A stretch of 64,000 bases of DNA from Tupaia tana (GCA_026018925.1 JAKSZU010000018.1:32583807-32647806), one strand, 5' to 3'. Shown: positions 12,960 through 23,865, numbered from the stretch's first letter. The notes: generated from the sequence alone by a model not told the origin. Numbers and translations: made by a program.

Positions 12960-13517
12960 GTGATCTGAAAGACACCAGAATTTTAATTATGTAAATTCGG
13001 AGTCATTTTGTTCATATGAGCAAAAAAAAAAAAAAAAAGCCGACAGTGTTTTTCTTAGAGGAAACACCAATCCCCGATTGGAAACTCTGCAAACTTAACT
13101 GCAGTGTGTGTGATATATCCGAGCAGAGCAACTCCATCCACCTCTGAGCATCATGGGGCTGACTTCTATCTCCAGAGACAAAGCATAGGACATTGACTGT
13201 GACATTCCATTTCTCCTAGCGTCGTTCTTGGGAGGCTCTGACAGCCCGTTTGCTCAGCCATGTCTGTTCACGTAGAGGGTGTCTTTAACAGATGACTTGG
13301 CAGTAAAACGAACAAATGCCACCAACTTCACTACCTGGGAGGACTAAGCCAATACCAAACATAAATAACATCAAGCACCTTTGGTAGATTCCCCCAAATA
13401 AACTGGAAACATTTTCTGCCTACCATCAAACTCTACTTAGAAAAGTCCTATAAACTGGAAAAATACAATCAAATTTTCTCCAAAGCTGTGGTGAACTCAG
13501 GATCCTTCCCATTTCCA

Positions 13518-13789
13518 GAACGCTTTCATTTATTTATTTTTCAGAGAGCTTTTTGCTATAGGGTACATGTGTTGACCAGAGAGACAGAGAGATGGAAAGC
13601 GAGAAATCATCCCCCAGGGGGGATGGCCACATTGCAATCCCTTCTCCTCCATTCTCCTCTTGGGATTTTGGGTAGGCATGCACATGCACATGCACCCAGA
13701 GTGAGTTTTAAGCCACTGAGTCCCGGAGTTGAACTGTGGTCGATTCCGTGGAAGTCCAGCGACATAACCATTACGCCAACTGCTGGGCC
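13518..13789 (-). mobile_element. SINE-A, full length
   Basis: The complete reverse-orientation copy runs from the TTTTTGCTATAGGG end to CTGCTGGGCCC. The 10 bp target duplication CCCATTTCCA is at 13508-13517 and 13790-13799. It marks the right edge of the SINE-free island. Confidence 0.93.
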
Positions 13790-14436
13790 CCCATTTCCAA
13801 ACTCTTGATTCCAGAACTATGTTCTCCACAGCTGTTTGCCTTTATTTGCTCACCATCTCCCTGCATCGTTAGGAGTATGTCAAATGTCCAGCGGGGGTAC
13901 ATGGTCCAAGTGAGTATTTTAATGTTTATGGGGATCAAGTTGGATTTGATCTCAAGCTGAAATATCATAGCCTCCTGGGGATATATGACAGTGTGACACA
14001 GTCCTGGGAAAATGAATGGGGGAGATAATTTAGCTAGAAGAGAATATAAAATTTTATGATTATGTTCAAATAGAAAATGATATTTTATTCATTAAGTTTT
14101 AAGCTGAACCAGGAGAATTCAAAGAAATACATCCTTAGAGTGCATTGCCAAATTTTCATCCCCATCACACACTAACCCCTGCTTCTTTGCTGGGCAGTAT
14201 CAGTAAGAAAGTTCGAGAAGGTCTGGTAGCCCATGGCCCACAGAGAGATTCTAATCTGGTGCCTCTTTTCCTGCTTCCTAGTCTGATAAATAATGAGTCA
14301 AACTATGTTGCAGAGATCCTGCTAACCAGATACTCATTAATGCAAAGGATTTAAGGATGGAGAAGAAGCTGGGGTGGGGAAAGTTAGGAAGGAAAATGGT
14401 GAAAGGAGAGAGGTTCTCCAAAATAGACACCATCTG

Positions 14437-14625
14437 CTAGTCTGAGACTTTAATCCAAAATCTCTTCAGCCAGATTTTGGCAAAGTTGAGAGTAGGCAGA
14501 ATAAAAACCTAAGAATAACCGATAGGCAACCATTGCCAGAAGATAGTAAGTGAACTCAAGAAAAAGAAGTGCCACTAATTGAGCATATACCATGTGCCAA
14601 CTTCATTATCTTCTCACTTGATCAC
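14437..14625 (+). repeat. Local direct duplication, copy 1
   Basis: These 189 bp align without gaps to 14965-15153. I count about 10 mismatches, so roughly 95% identity. The last part resembles the 5' half of a MIR (GAGCATATACCATGTGCCAA), so the duplicated unit includes part of an ancient repeat. Confidence 0.92.
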
Positions 14626-14681
14626 ACAGCGGCCTAGAAAATTACCAACCAGACTTTATCTGTAAGGTAAGGGAGCAGTCT

Positions 14682-14688
<7 letters not shown>

Positions 14689-14718
<30 letters not shown>

Positions 14719-14966
14719 GAGGTGTTTGCTATAGGGTGTGTGCACTCACTAGAGAGACAAATAGAGACAGAGAGACAAAAACCGAGAAATCACCCCCCGG
14801 GGGAGGATGATCACACGGCAATCCTTTCTTCATTCTCCTATTGGGATCCTGGGCATGCATGTACACATGCCCAGTGTGAGTTTCAAGCCTCCGGGTTCGG
14901 GATTTGAACTGTAGTCAGCCATTTGGGAGTCGAGTGATGTAACCATTACACCAGCTGCTGGTCCCT
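14689..14966 (-). mobile_element. SINE-A with a 27 bp poly-T, between the duplicated segments
   Basis: The reverse-orientation copy starts with about 27 T (poly-A on the element's strand). It ends at GCTGCTGGTCCC close to the second duplicate. A 12 bp near-match AGTCTGAAACTT (14677-14688) / AGTCTGAGACTT (14967-14978) can serve as its target duplication, although the right one is also the start of the 189 bp repeat. Confidence 0.9.
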
Positions 14967-15153
14967 AGTCTGAGACTTTAATCCAAAATCTCTTCAACCA
15001 GATTTTGGCAAAGTTGAGAGTGGGCAGAATAAAAACCTAAGAATAACCTATAGATAACCGTTGCCAGAATTTGGTAAGTGAACTCAAGAAAAAGAAGTGC
15101 CACTAATTGAGCATCTACCATGTGCCAACTTCATTATCTTCTCACTTGATCAC
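14965..15153 (+). repeat. Local direct duplication, copy 2
   Basis: This is the partner of 14437-14625 at a constant offset of 528 bp. It continues into a longer MIR-like stretch than copy 1 does, so it probably carries the ancestral flanks. Confidence 0.92.
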
Positions 15154-15265
15154 TGTCACAAACCCATCTTCCAGGTGAAGCAACTGAGGCTCAGAGGGGC
15201 TGAGCTGTTTGCTCAAGCAGATACAGCGAGCAAGGCTGAAGGCTGTGCTCGTCCCACTCTGCCAC
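15095..15265 (+). repeat. MIR
   Basis: GAGCATCTACCATGTGCCAA, the TTCATTATCTTCTCACTTGA stretch and GGTGAAGCAACTGAGGCTCA appear in consensus order, followed by the core region. Only the first half of this element is present in the upstream duplicate. Confidence 0.8.
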
Positions 15266-15554
15266 ATGCCTGCCTCATGAGCAACTCTGTAACCCAAGTG
15301 CTTGGAATCTGGGGTGCCCATAGGTCTTGCCAGGAGAAGCAGAATGAAAATGGAAAAGATCTCAACCGAAAAGATACAGTGATTAAATCCTTCCCAATCG
15401 CTGAATTCTTAGCCTCGCAACTGGGGCCAGTGTCCCCTGCTTGTTCTTTTCTTTCTCCTTTCTTTTCTGCATTTCCTCCTACTTCATTGATCACTCCTTT
15501 CATGTCTACTTAAACGTCAGAGCTTCTGAGGGCTCCCTCTGAGACTCATCTAGA

Positions 15555-15765
15555 TGCAGGTTTCTCAGCCTCGCGGTTAGATGAATCTTTGTTGTTGAGC
15601 CTTCCTGGGCATTGCAGGGTGCTGATCATTGTCTCTGACCTCTACCTATTTGATGCCAGGAGTACCTCCCTCTCACGCTGTGAGAACCCAGACTGTCTCC
15701 AGACATGGCCAAATATCCCCTGGGGAGCAAAATTGCCCATGGTTGAGAGCCACTGTTCTAGACTA
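15555..15765 (-). repeat. MER20 (hAT-Charlie) element
   Basis: Near its ends are GGTTTCTCAGCCTCG and GGTTGAGAGCCACTG. The internal portion CTCCAGACATGGCCAAATAT CCCCTGGGG matches the MER20 pattern as I know it. It is an old non-autonomous DNA transposon shared by eutherians. Confidence 0.8.
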
Positions 15766-15941
15766 TTTTAACCATTTCCATATATTTTATTACCAAACAT
15801 GCTCTAGATACTGACCATCTCTCAAATCTGCTTATTCAGCCCCAACCTCTCTCCCAAGCTTAGACTGACTCACTGCCACCCGAAATCAGACCTTGGAGAT
15901 CTCACGAGCACTCCAAACTCAACACATTCTAAACTAAACTC

Positions 15942-16168
15942 AGGGGCCAGAGAGCAACACAATGGTAAAATGTGATGCTCTGCAGGGCAATTACATATGG
16001 GAAGGATCTCAGTACAAATCCAGAGAGTTCCCTGAGTATGCCAGGCATGCACTTGCCCATGATTTGGGGCTGGTTGAGTCAAGTGGTGGATCATGGCATC
16101 TAGACTCTCTTGGGGGTGCTTTCTGTCTTTCTCTCTTTTTCTATCTCTTTCCCTCCCTTATTCATGGA
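15942..16168 (+). mobile_element. SINE-B
   Basis: The head (GGTAAAATGTGATGCTCTGC), AGGATCTCAGTACAAATCC in the box-B position and CATGATTTGGGGCTGG are recognisable. The GGATCATGGCATCTAGAC and GGGGGTGCTT blocks follow, then CT-rich sequence and CATGGAATA. The tail has become an (AT)n microsatellite. Confidence 0.8.
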
Positions 16169-16169
16169 A

Positions 16170-16206
<37 letters not shown>

Positions 16207-16216
16207 GTATATATAT
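16169..16216. repeat. (AT)n microsatellite
   Basis: AT repeats with interspersed ACATAT and GTATAT fill the junction between the SINE-B tail and the next inverted SINE-C. Confidence 0.9.
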
Positions 16217-16385
16217 AATTATTTATTTATTTAACTTTATTTGTTATTATTGTCTTTTATTTTGATGATACAGACAGAGAGAGAGCAAGCGAAAGTGAGA
16301 AAACAAGCTGCCAGGTCCCAGACTTGAACTGTGATCTGCCATGTAGAGTCCAGCACCTCAACCACCATGCAACATGCTGGCCCCA
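16217..16385 (-). mobile_element. SINE-C
   Basis: The reverse copy has an ATTTATTTATTTAA tail, a short GACAGAGAGAGAGCAAGCG tract and AAGCTGCCAGGTCCC. The head ends CAACATGCTGGCCCC. It lacks the GGAGAAGGGATTGCGG module of SINE-A. Confidence 0.85.
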
Positions 16386-16603
16386 GTATATACACTTTCA
16401 AAAGAGTCTTTTAGAAAACATAAACCCACCATCTCTCTCTCTCTCCCACTCCCAAAGTAGTCCTCTTTTGGGTTCCCCATTTCTGAAATAGCACCAGAAC
16501 CTGGGGGTCATTTATTCTTGCTCCTTTCCTTTCAAACTGCACTTCATCCTACATATACACACAACATGCTCCCTCCAACCCATTACTAAACCCCACTGGT
16601 TCT

Positions 16604-16881
16604 TTTTTTTTTTTTTTTTTTTTTTTTGGAGAGGTTTTTGCTACAGGGTGCATGTGCTCGCCAGAAAGACAGAGAGAGACAGAGAGACAGAAAGCAAGAA
16701 ATCATCCCCCAGGGGGGATGGCCACGCTGCAATCCCTTCTCCTCCATTCTCCTCTCGGGATCCTGGGTACGCACGCACACGCACCCGGCATGAGTTTAAG
16801 TCACCAGGTCCGGGACTTGAACCGCAGTCGACTACATGGGAGCTCAGCGACATAGCCATTACGCTAACTGCTGGTCCCAAT
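16604..16881 (-). mobile_element. SINE-A, full length
   Basis: A 24 bp poly-T, TTTTTGCTACAGGGTGCATG and all internal modules are present, ending ACTGCTGGTCCC. The perfect 12 bp target duplication CCCACTGGTTCT is at 16592-16603 and 16882-16893. It is inserted upstream of, or within, an L2. Confidence 0.94.
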
Positions 16882-16929
16882 CCCACTGGTTCTAATCTCT
16901 TCCTCCTGCATCCATCTACATCTCCCATT

Positions 16930-17495
16930 CCCACTGCCACTACCCTCATTCAAACGCCAGCAGCTCATGCTGGAACAACTACACGAGACAAACTTGCTGC
17001 TCTGCTCAGTCCTGCCTCCTCTGACCCAGTGTATATAACCCCACTCTCAGCGATAGATTTGTAATGACCTGTCCTTAGTCACTTCCCTACTTAGGACCCT
17101 CTGGTGGTTTCCCATTGTTCTTGGAATAAAATTCAAATGCTACCACAACTACTGGCCTACCTGCTCTTGCCTGTCAGTCTTGTCAGACTCATCTCAAACC
17201 AGTCCTCCCTGGGCTCCTCAAGTGTGGCAACCAGCCCTTCAACTGCACCTGCCAGGGACACCTGCCCCCTTCATTTCTTTTCCCTGGCCCTCATTCATCC
17301 TTAAGGATTCAGCCTGGATCTACGCTAAATTCAGTCTCTCTACTGTGCTCACTGGATGTCCTGATTCTTCCTTTATCCCTCCCACCACTGTAACATTCAC
17401 TGTACAATTTTGTTCTTATTTCATTGTGGGTCTTCTCTGCTAGGATCTAAGCTCTGGAGGGCAGATATCTTGATCTCCTTGTACATCTAGACCAC
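16930..17495 (+). repeat. L2 LINE fragment
   Basis: CTCTGGTGGTTTCCCATTGT and AATAAAATTCAAATGCTACC resemble the L2 3' region, as does the final TCTGCTAGGATCTAAGCTCTGGAGGGCAGA. It is old and its coding content is degraded. Confidence 0.75.
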
Positions 17496-17497
17496 CA

Positions 17498-17778
17498 TGC
17501 ACTATTCAATATGGCAGCCACCAGTCTCAATAGTGTGACTATGGAACATTTGAAATGAGGCAAGTGCAAATTGAGATTTGTTGTAAGTATAGAAACATAC
17601 TGGATTTCAAAGACTTTGGAAAAACAAATATAAATGTATTATCATATTTTGGAGAGATTGCATTAAATAAAATATATTATTAAGTAGATCACCTGTTTCC
17701 CTTTACGTTCTTAAACTATGGCTACTAGAAAGTGTAAGATTACACATGTAGCCTACACTGTTTCTATTGGACAGTGCC
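17498..17778. repeat. hAT-type (Charlie-group) DNA transposon fragment
   Basis: TTCAATATGGCAGCCACCAG and the inverted TTTCTATTGGACAGTGCC near the right end resemble a common eutherian non-autonomous hAT element whose ends read CAGTGCTGTCCAATA. The left terminus is degraded. The exact family name is not certain. Confidence 0.6.
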
Positions 17779-17894
17779 GGTCTAGACCCAACACAATATG
17801 ATATACAGCAGGGTTTTTTTTTTTTTAAGATGCATGCATATACAGACTGAGAAAACTCATTCTCCACATAGATGACCTAAAATGCAAATCAGAT

Positions 17895-18185
17895 ATTAGT
17901 GCTTTGCTACTTAACATCCTTCAGGAACTTCAAGAAAGAATCCAAGCTCCTCACCATGACCTGCAAGTTCCTTCCAGACCTGGCTCTGACTTTGGGTCTC
18001 ACATCCAATGGAATCTGTATGCCAGACTAGCAGCTTCCAGCTGTGCCAGGGCCCCCTTGACCTTCGTGTCTTTTCCCATGCTGTTCCTTCTATTGGGTTA
18101 ACCCTTCTATTGGTCCTTTGCCCAACTTTCTGACTTCTCTTTAAGTCCATCTTCAAGAAGCCATTCTTGAGTCCTATTATGTGAA
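17895..18185 (+). repeat. L2 LINE fragment
   Basis: CTCCTCACCATGACCTGCAA, CCTTCCAGACCTGGCTCTG and the later TTGGTCCTTTGCCCAAC stretch follow the usual L2 order. No open frame is preserved. Confidence 0.7.
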
Positions 18186-18364
18186 GTGAAGGACTTCCTT
18201 CTATTATAAATCATTTATTCATTCATTCACTTTGTTAACTGCAGGGGTTCTGATAGTGAGCAAACTCAGGGATGTTGCCTGTCCTCAGAGAGCTTACCAA
18301 CTGAATCCCCAATTAGACTCAGAGTTCCTGACAGAAATCATGTATTTCTTTATTTCTTTTCTTT

Positions 18365-18636
18365 CTTTCTTTTTTTTTTTTTAAAGAGGTTTTGGCCTTA
18401 AGGTACATGCATTCACCAGAGAAAGAGAGACAGAGACAGTGAGAGTGAAAGTGAGAAATCACCCCCCAGGGAGATGACCACACTGCAGTTCCTTCTCCTC
18501 CATTATCCTCTTGGGATCTTGGGTATGCACATACATGTGCCCAGTGTGATTTTTAAGCCAGTGGGTCTCGGACTTGAACCACATTCAGCCATGCGGGAGT
18601 CCAGCAACATAACTGCTACGCCATCTGCTGGTCCTC
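18365..18636 (-). mobile_element. SINE-A, moderately diverged
   Basis: The reverse copy with TTTTGGCCTTAAGGTACATG replaces the usual CTATAGGGCGCGTG end, so this end has mutated. CCCCCCAGGGAGATGACC and CTCCATTATCCTCTTGGG are retained. It ends CATCTGCTGGTCC. Confidence 0.88.
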
Positions 18637-19654
18637 AGGCCATGTACTTGAACTCTGAAACCCCATACCTAGCTCAGAGCCTGGTGTACAGTATATGCTC
18701 CATAAATATATTGACAAATAACCCAATATAGTACGCTCCAGTGCAACAGTTCTCACATGAAAGCATTCACCAGCAGGTGTTCTCCTTGGAGCCAAGATCT
18801 CCCCTCCACTCCCTTCAAACTCCAACCTGGGTGCCAAACACACTTTTTTTCTTCCTGACTCTGTCCCAAGGTAGATGGGCTGGCTCAGCCATAGAGTTAC
18901 CAGTTAGTCCAGGCATTTGCTCAAGGATTACTGGGCCTCTTCCAGGAGAGGATTACCTTGTGTCCAAACCCACTGGATGTGGGTACAACCCTCCAAATAT
19001 TTGCTGAGAGTTTCTGACCTTTACCTTCTGTCCCATAGCCCCTCAGGGCTGGCAGATGAGCTCAGTAGCTGCAGTTGAGTGGCAGCATGGGGCTCTTCCC
19101 CTCCTCCTTTCAACCAACCCTCTCCCAGCTGTGTCCCTTTGGTATTCAGACCTGGACCAGCTGGAAGGACAGTGCCTCTGCTTAGTCACTCTTAATATTA
19201 AATAGAAAATGCACAATGCTTTTCATATTGACTCTGCTAAGACCATTCATGCCCTTGGTGGCATCATTTTAATTTGCACTCTGGAAGGCAAACTGCTGTC
19301 ATAGGAGCCCTGACTGGAAAGATATTGCTTATATTAAAGACAGGATAGAGGGAGAAACCAGATCTGACCTGCAGCAGTATAGCCAGAGACAACTGTGTGA
19401 AGCAGAGAGCTCTAGGAAAAATAAGACAGTTATTGAACATCTGGAAGGAGATACAGGATATGGAGGGACAAGCTGTAGTTTCTAAAGGTCAAAATTTCCC
19501 CCAATCTCTCATACCAAGAGAAACCATTTAGCCCAAATGACCACGCATGGGGTTCTCAGCCATGTTGGGGCTCTCTCTGCAGACAAAGACCAAGGGACTG
19601 GGCAACAATGTCACTGCTGACCACAGGCAAAAACAGAAGGGGAAGAGCTGGGCA

Positions 19655-19835
19655 GAGCTTCTAGGGTTTAGCCCCATTACTTCATTTAGTCCTCACTAAG
19701 CCATCCAGGGGAGCTCAGGAAGGATCCACGACTCACCAGAGGCCACGCAGGTGAAGAAGTAGAGCAGCCAGGATTTGAACACAGATCTCTTAGACACAGG
19801 CACCATGATGCTAACCATTGTCTCTTACTAACCTG
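19655..19835 (+). repeat. MIR-like fragment
   Basis: CCCCATTACTTCATTTAGTCCTCAC, GGCCACGCAGGTGAAGAAG and CCAGGATTTGAACACAG follow the MIR order. Confidence 0.6.
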
Positions 19836-19865
19836 GACTTCTACACAATCTGTAGATAAAGGGCT

Positions 19866-20085
19866 GATGGTGGCATAAAAAGCAACACTCTGTGAGCAGA
19901 TCCACATGGGAAGGTTACCACTTCACATCCAGAGACCTCCTTGAATGTGCCAGGCATACGTGTGTCCATGATTCTGGGCTGGCTGAGGCTGAGGATGGAT
20001 TGCCATATCAGAATCCTGCCAGGGGTGCTCGTCTCTGTCTCTCTTTCTCTGTCTCTCTCACTCATGGAGTACATTTTTAAAAAAC
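19866..20085 (+). mobile_element. SINE-B
   Basis: Head GGGCTGATGGTGGCATAAAA, middle CATGGGAAGGTTACCACTTC, then CAGAGACCTCCTTGAATGTG, CATGATTCTGGGCTGGCTGA and a CT tract ending CTCATGGAG. It is diverged and lacks clear target duplications. Confidence 0.8.
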
Positions 20086-20224
20086 CTAAATCCCAGATAT
20101 GTCTCCAGCATAGATGGATACTACATATGCATTATTTTATCTAAGGGAGACATTGACTTTTATATTTGTTCCTTAAACAACCCTCAATTATTTAAATGTT
20201 TACCAAAACAAATAATTTTTTTAA

Positions 20225-20513
20225 TTTCAATTTTTTAATTTATGTTTTCACCATGGGGAGTATGTGCCCTTCAGGGGAAGGCAGAGAGAGACAGAGAGAG
20301 ACAAAGTGAGAAATCACTCCCGGGGGAGAAGGTCATACCACAATCCCTTCTCCTCCATTCTCCTCTCAGAATTTTGGGTATGCACACACACAAACACACA
20401 CACACACACACACAAACATCATATTTTTCAAGCCTCCAGGTCTGGAACTTGAACCATGGTTGACTATGTAGGAATCCAGTGCCTTAACTACCATGCCATC
20501 TGCTGGTCTCCAA
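20225..20513 (-). mobile_element. SINE-A with (CA)n insertion
   Basis: The reverse copy retains CCCGGGGGAGAAGG and CTCCATTCTCCTCTCAG. A (CA)n/(CAAA) stretch has expanded at about 20384-20416, where young copies carry CACGCACGCACACGCGC. It ends CATCTGCTGGTCTCC. Confidence 0.88.
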
Positions 20514-21574
20514 ACAGTTGTATTTTTATAATTTAAAGAGAGCACATATTCTTTGAAAGAAAAAAAAAAAAATGTCCAAACAGGTGAAGATGCAGGGAAG
20601 GCCCAGGGGCCATGGGGCTCCTGAATGAAAGACCCAAAAGTGGCATTGTCAGTCTGGAAAGAAATCTGAGAGGAGACAGAATCAAAGGACAGAACATCCA
20701 AAACTCATGTGCAGATAAGTTCTAAGTAACTCAGCTCACCAGGTCCATGGGAAGGGTGCCCTTAAAGCTTAAATGGGGTCATCTGGGAATAACTAAAAAT
20801 AAGCATTGCCTCCATACAATAGTGCTGGAGAATTTCACCATATCCTTCCCAAGTGAAGACATTGTGATGTGTCTCTTCTACACTGGAAAGGGGTAGACAG
20901 CAGACAGAGCCCTAGCTAGAACTCCAGAGAGGTCCCAAGTCTTGCTTCCCTACCAGGAAGGCAGGTGGAGCCTGTGGAGATGGATGGGGCCTAGGCTCTG
21001 GTGGTGGCCATAGAGCAGTGTTAGGAATGCTTTAGATGGCCCCTGTCCTACAGCATCCCTTTCTTTGGCACACACAATTGATTTCTCCTGGGACCTGTAG
21101 ATGCAGCTCCATGTGCTACCCCCTGAGCTCACTCTGCGCCCAGGAATAGTGGTGCTCAACCAGAGAGGAGGTTGAGCAGGGAGGTAAGAGGGCTCACATA
21201 GAGGGAGAGCATACCAAACTCTCAGTTCTCTGAGGAGGGCCTTGACGACGAGGCAGGGTAAGTCTACAGGGAAATAACCAGTCCTTCACAAGGTAGCAAA
21301 TAAACTTCAGCTATTTCCCAAGTTCAGCAAAGTGTTAGCAAAAAAAAAATAAATAAATAAGCTGAGATAAGAAGGACAGAGACATAACTCCAAATGACAG
21401 AGCCATGCACAGTATTGCATGAAACTAGGCCCTGTCCAGACTGAGACATTAGGCTCAAAAGAACCCAGTGCCCTCCCAGGAGAAAGCATTCAGGGTCACT
21501 GGAGGTCATGCAACATCGAGCAGGGTGGAGCCTGAGCATTGGACTCCTCTACTTTAAATACATTTGAAGAACAA

Positions 21575-21999
21575 GTGTGTAGTTGTCATCTATTGCTGCA
21601 TAACAAATTACCCCACAACTGAGTGACTTAAAGCAACCAACACTTACAATTTCAGTTTCTGCAGGCCAGGAATCCTGACATGGCTTAGTGGGGTCTTCTG
21701 GTTCAGCATCATGCCAACTACACCACACTCAGGTGTCAGCCAGGGCTGTGGTACCATCTGAAGGCTTCACTCAAGGAGGATCCACTCCCAAGTTCACTCA
21801 TGTGGCTGTGGGCAGCTCCCAAGTCCTCACTTGCTGTCCCTTGCCATATGGGCCTTGCCATCAGGCAGCTCACAAGGAAGCTGGTTTCCTTCAGAGTGAG
21901 TCAGGAAAGAGAGCCAGAAAGATGGAAGTCTCGGTATTTTATTACCTAGGTGTGGGAATGACATCCATCACTTTTATGGCATTCAATTCATTAGAAGTC
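21575..21999 (-). mobile_element. ERVL-MaLR (MLT1-type) solo LTR
   Basis: TGTGTAGTTGTCATCTATTG followed by CATAACAAATTACCCCACAAC and TTAAAGCAACCAACAC is the inverted 3' end of an MLT1-type LTR as I know it. GTGTCAGCCAGGGCTGTGGT and CTTCAGAGTGAGTCAGGAAA follow. It is an old non-coding LTR with no internal retroviral genes. Confidence 0.75.
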
Positions 22000-22004
22000 A
22001 GTGA

Positions 22005-22170
22005 TAGAGATTCAAAATTTGCAGAGACAAGAAATGGAACAGAGGTTACCAAGAGCCAAGGGGAGGAAGGAATGGAGGGTTATTACTGATGTTAATGGGA
22101 ACAGAGTTTTTGTTCGAGTTGACAAGAAATTTCTGGAAGCAAGTAGTGGTGTACACAACATTGTGAATGT
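22005..22170 (+). repeat. L1M-type LINE 3' end fragment
   Basis: CAGAGGTTACCAAGAGCCAA and ATGGGAACAGAGTTTTTGTT resemble the common L1M 3' UTR. ACAACATTGTGAATGTGCTTAATGCCAC matches too, and a second, better example lies at 39330-40080. It is cut off by the Tigger-type element. Confidence 0.65.
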
Positions 22171-22391
22171 GCTTAATGCCACATATCGGTGTGTACCCAA
22201 ACCTAGATGGCATAGCCTACGTACGACACAGTCTATATTGTACAGCCATTGCTCCTTCACGTCAAACCCATATAGCATGTTACTGTGCTGAATACTGTAG
22301 GCAATTATGACACAATGGTCAGTATTTGTGTATTTACACACAGAAAAGGTTCAGTAAAATAAAGTATAAAGGATAAAAAACAGTATGCTAG

Positions 22392-22664
22392 GGAACCAGC
22401 AGTTAGTGTAATGGCTATGTCGCTGGACTCCCACGTAGTCGACCGCGGTTCGCGTCCCGGACCCGGTGGCTTAAAACTCACGCCGGGCGCGTGTGCGTGC
22501 GTGCCCAAGATCCCGAGAGGAGAGTGGAGGAGAAGGGATTGCGGCGTGACCATCCCCCCTGGGGGGTGATTTCTCGCTTTCTGTCTCTATGTCTCTCTCT
22601 GTCTGTCTGGCGAGCGTACGCGCCCTATAGCGAAAATCTCTCCAAAAAAAAAAAAAAAAAAAAA
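22392..22664 (+). mobile_element. SINE-A, very young copy
   Basis: The complete plus-strand copy runs GGAACCAGCAGTTAGTGTAA to a 20 bp poly-A. CpGs are intact (CACGTAGTCGACCGCGGTTCG, CACGCCGGGCGCGTG). The 11 bp perfect target duplication CAGTATGCTAG is at 22381-22391 and 22665-22675. Box A and box B positions (TAGTGTAATGG, GGTTCGCGTCC) are close to RNA polymerase III consensus. Confidence 0.96.
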
Positions 22665-22980
22665 CAGTATGCTAGTCCAAGGCATTTTCCATGGCTGGCG
22701 TTTTCAGGACTAGAAGGTGCTCTGTGAGTCAGTGAGTGGAGAGTGAATGTGAAGGGCTAGGACACTTCTGTACTCTACAATTGACTTCATGTACACTGGA
22801 CACTTAAGCTACACCAAATCTACAAAAATATTTTTTCTTCAAGAATGAATTAACCTTAGCTTACTATAAATGTTTTATTTTTATAAACTTTTTAATTTTT
22901 TCAACTTTTGACTCCTTTACAATATTTAGCTGAAAACACATTGTATAGCTGTATACAAATAATCTCCCTTCTATCCTTAT

Positions 22981-23015
22981 TCTATCAGCATTTTTATATA
23001 TATATATTTTTTTAT
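22981..23015. repeat. AT-rich simple tract within the Tigger element
   Basis: TTTTTATATATATATATTTT occurs inside the transposon body and probably derives from its T-rich interior. Confidence 0.7.
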
Positions 23016-23604
23016 GTTTACACTTGTTAAAAACTAAGACACAAACACACAAATTAGCCCAGGCCTACACGGGGTCAGGATCATCAATGTCACTGTGTTC
23101 TACCTTCACATCTTGTCCCACTGGAAAGTTTTGTGGAGCAGTAACACACATAGAGAGAAAACCTCATCCTCCCTCCTGCCAAAGATCTTCATTGCAGTGA
23201 ATGATGTTGTGTTCACCACCAAGATCTGGTGGCAGACAGGTCTCAGCTGTCTGCAAAACGGGCTTCCAACCCGTTCCAGAGTGCCAGCTTTTAGTGACCA
23301 GTCACTGGGGAATAAAGGCCCAGCAATGTCATTCCAACTCAGGCTGGTCTGAGAGTCCCCACAGGTAGATGAGGCCTTCATGGATTCTGCACTGCAGCCC
23401 AGCTCCTCCCACTGCCTCCTCCCCCCTTCCTTCTCTTCCACAGATGGTAATCCCAAAGGTGCTGCCTGAGAAACTGCCTCCAACTCAGAGTTGCTCCCAA
23501 GGGCCCAGCCTACCAGAGGGGCCTCTTCCTCTTCCCAAAACTCACTCTCTGACCCCTACCTCTACCTGTTAGCATGTAGTCATCACTGAGCTCAATGATC
23601 ATTT

Positions 23605-23865
23605 CCTCAGGGAAGTCCCCTGGGTCTGTCTCTCCCCAGAGTTCTACCATTATTCGCTCTTATAGGACTCTGATGTCCTCTCCAAAGGCCCTATTGTGGC
23701 TTGTGATCACTCAGATTTCTGCATTTCTTTGGCTCTCATCTGAATCTTGCCTTAGCCCATAGAACTCTTGGGGACGTGATCAGTGCCTGGTTAGTTCACC
23801 CTGTATACCCAGTGCTCTCATGCATTGGCATGCAGTAGGCCATCACGAGACATTTCGTGAACAAG
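23605..23865 (+). repeat. L2-like fragment
   Basis: The region ends CAGTGCCTGGTTAGTTCACC and CAGTAGGCCATCACGAGACA, resembling the L2 3' end in which 'cagtgcctggcacatagtaggc' is typical. Divergence is high. Confidence 0.5.

Larger units (their letters stand above)
4860..13507. other. SINE-free non-coding island, candidate regulatory block
   Basis: For about 8.6 kb I find no copy of SINE-A, B or C, although they recur every 1-2 kb elsewhere. The sequence is mostly unique, with intact-looking AT-rich blocks carrying homeodomain-type cores (TAATTA, ATTAAT), SOX-type cores (ACAAT/ATTGT) and CCAAT-like motifs. Examples are 8940-9070, 11480-11620, 12100-12230 and 12920-13020. Open frames up to 126 codons do not resemble known proteins. 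Exclusion of insertions suggests constraint, but conservation cannot be measured here. Confidence 0.55.
22172..23160. mobile_element. Tigger-type DNA transposon, split by a SINE-A
   Basis: CCCAAACCTAGATGGCATAG, ACTGTGCTGAATACTGTAGG, AATTAACCTTAGCTTACTAT and AGGCCTACACGGGGTCAGGATC are in the order I remember for a Tigger4-like (Zombi) consensus. Outer termini are degraded. A young SINE-A at 22392-22664 lies inside. No transposase frame survives. Confidence 0.65.

Noticed and set aside
15097..15513. 138-codon open frame
   Set aside because: Its first part is a MIR element and the remainder matches nothing that I know.
16648..17064. 138-codon open frame
   Set aside because: It is read through an inverted SINE-A and an adjoining L2, not a gene.
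22392..22664. tRNA gene from the box A and box B signals in SINE heads
   Set aside because: The heads lack a complete cloverleaf acceptor stem and continue into SINE bodies with poly-A tails.
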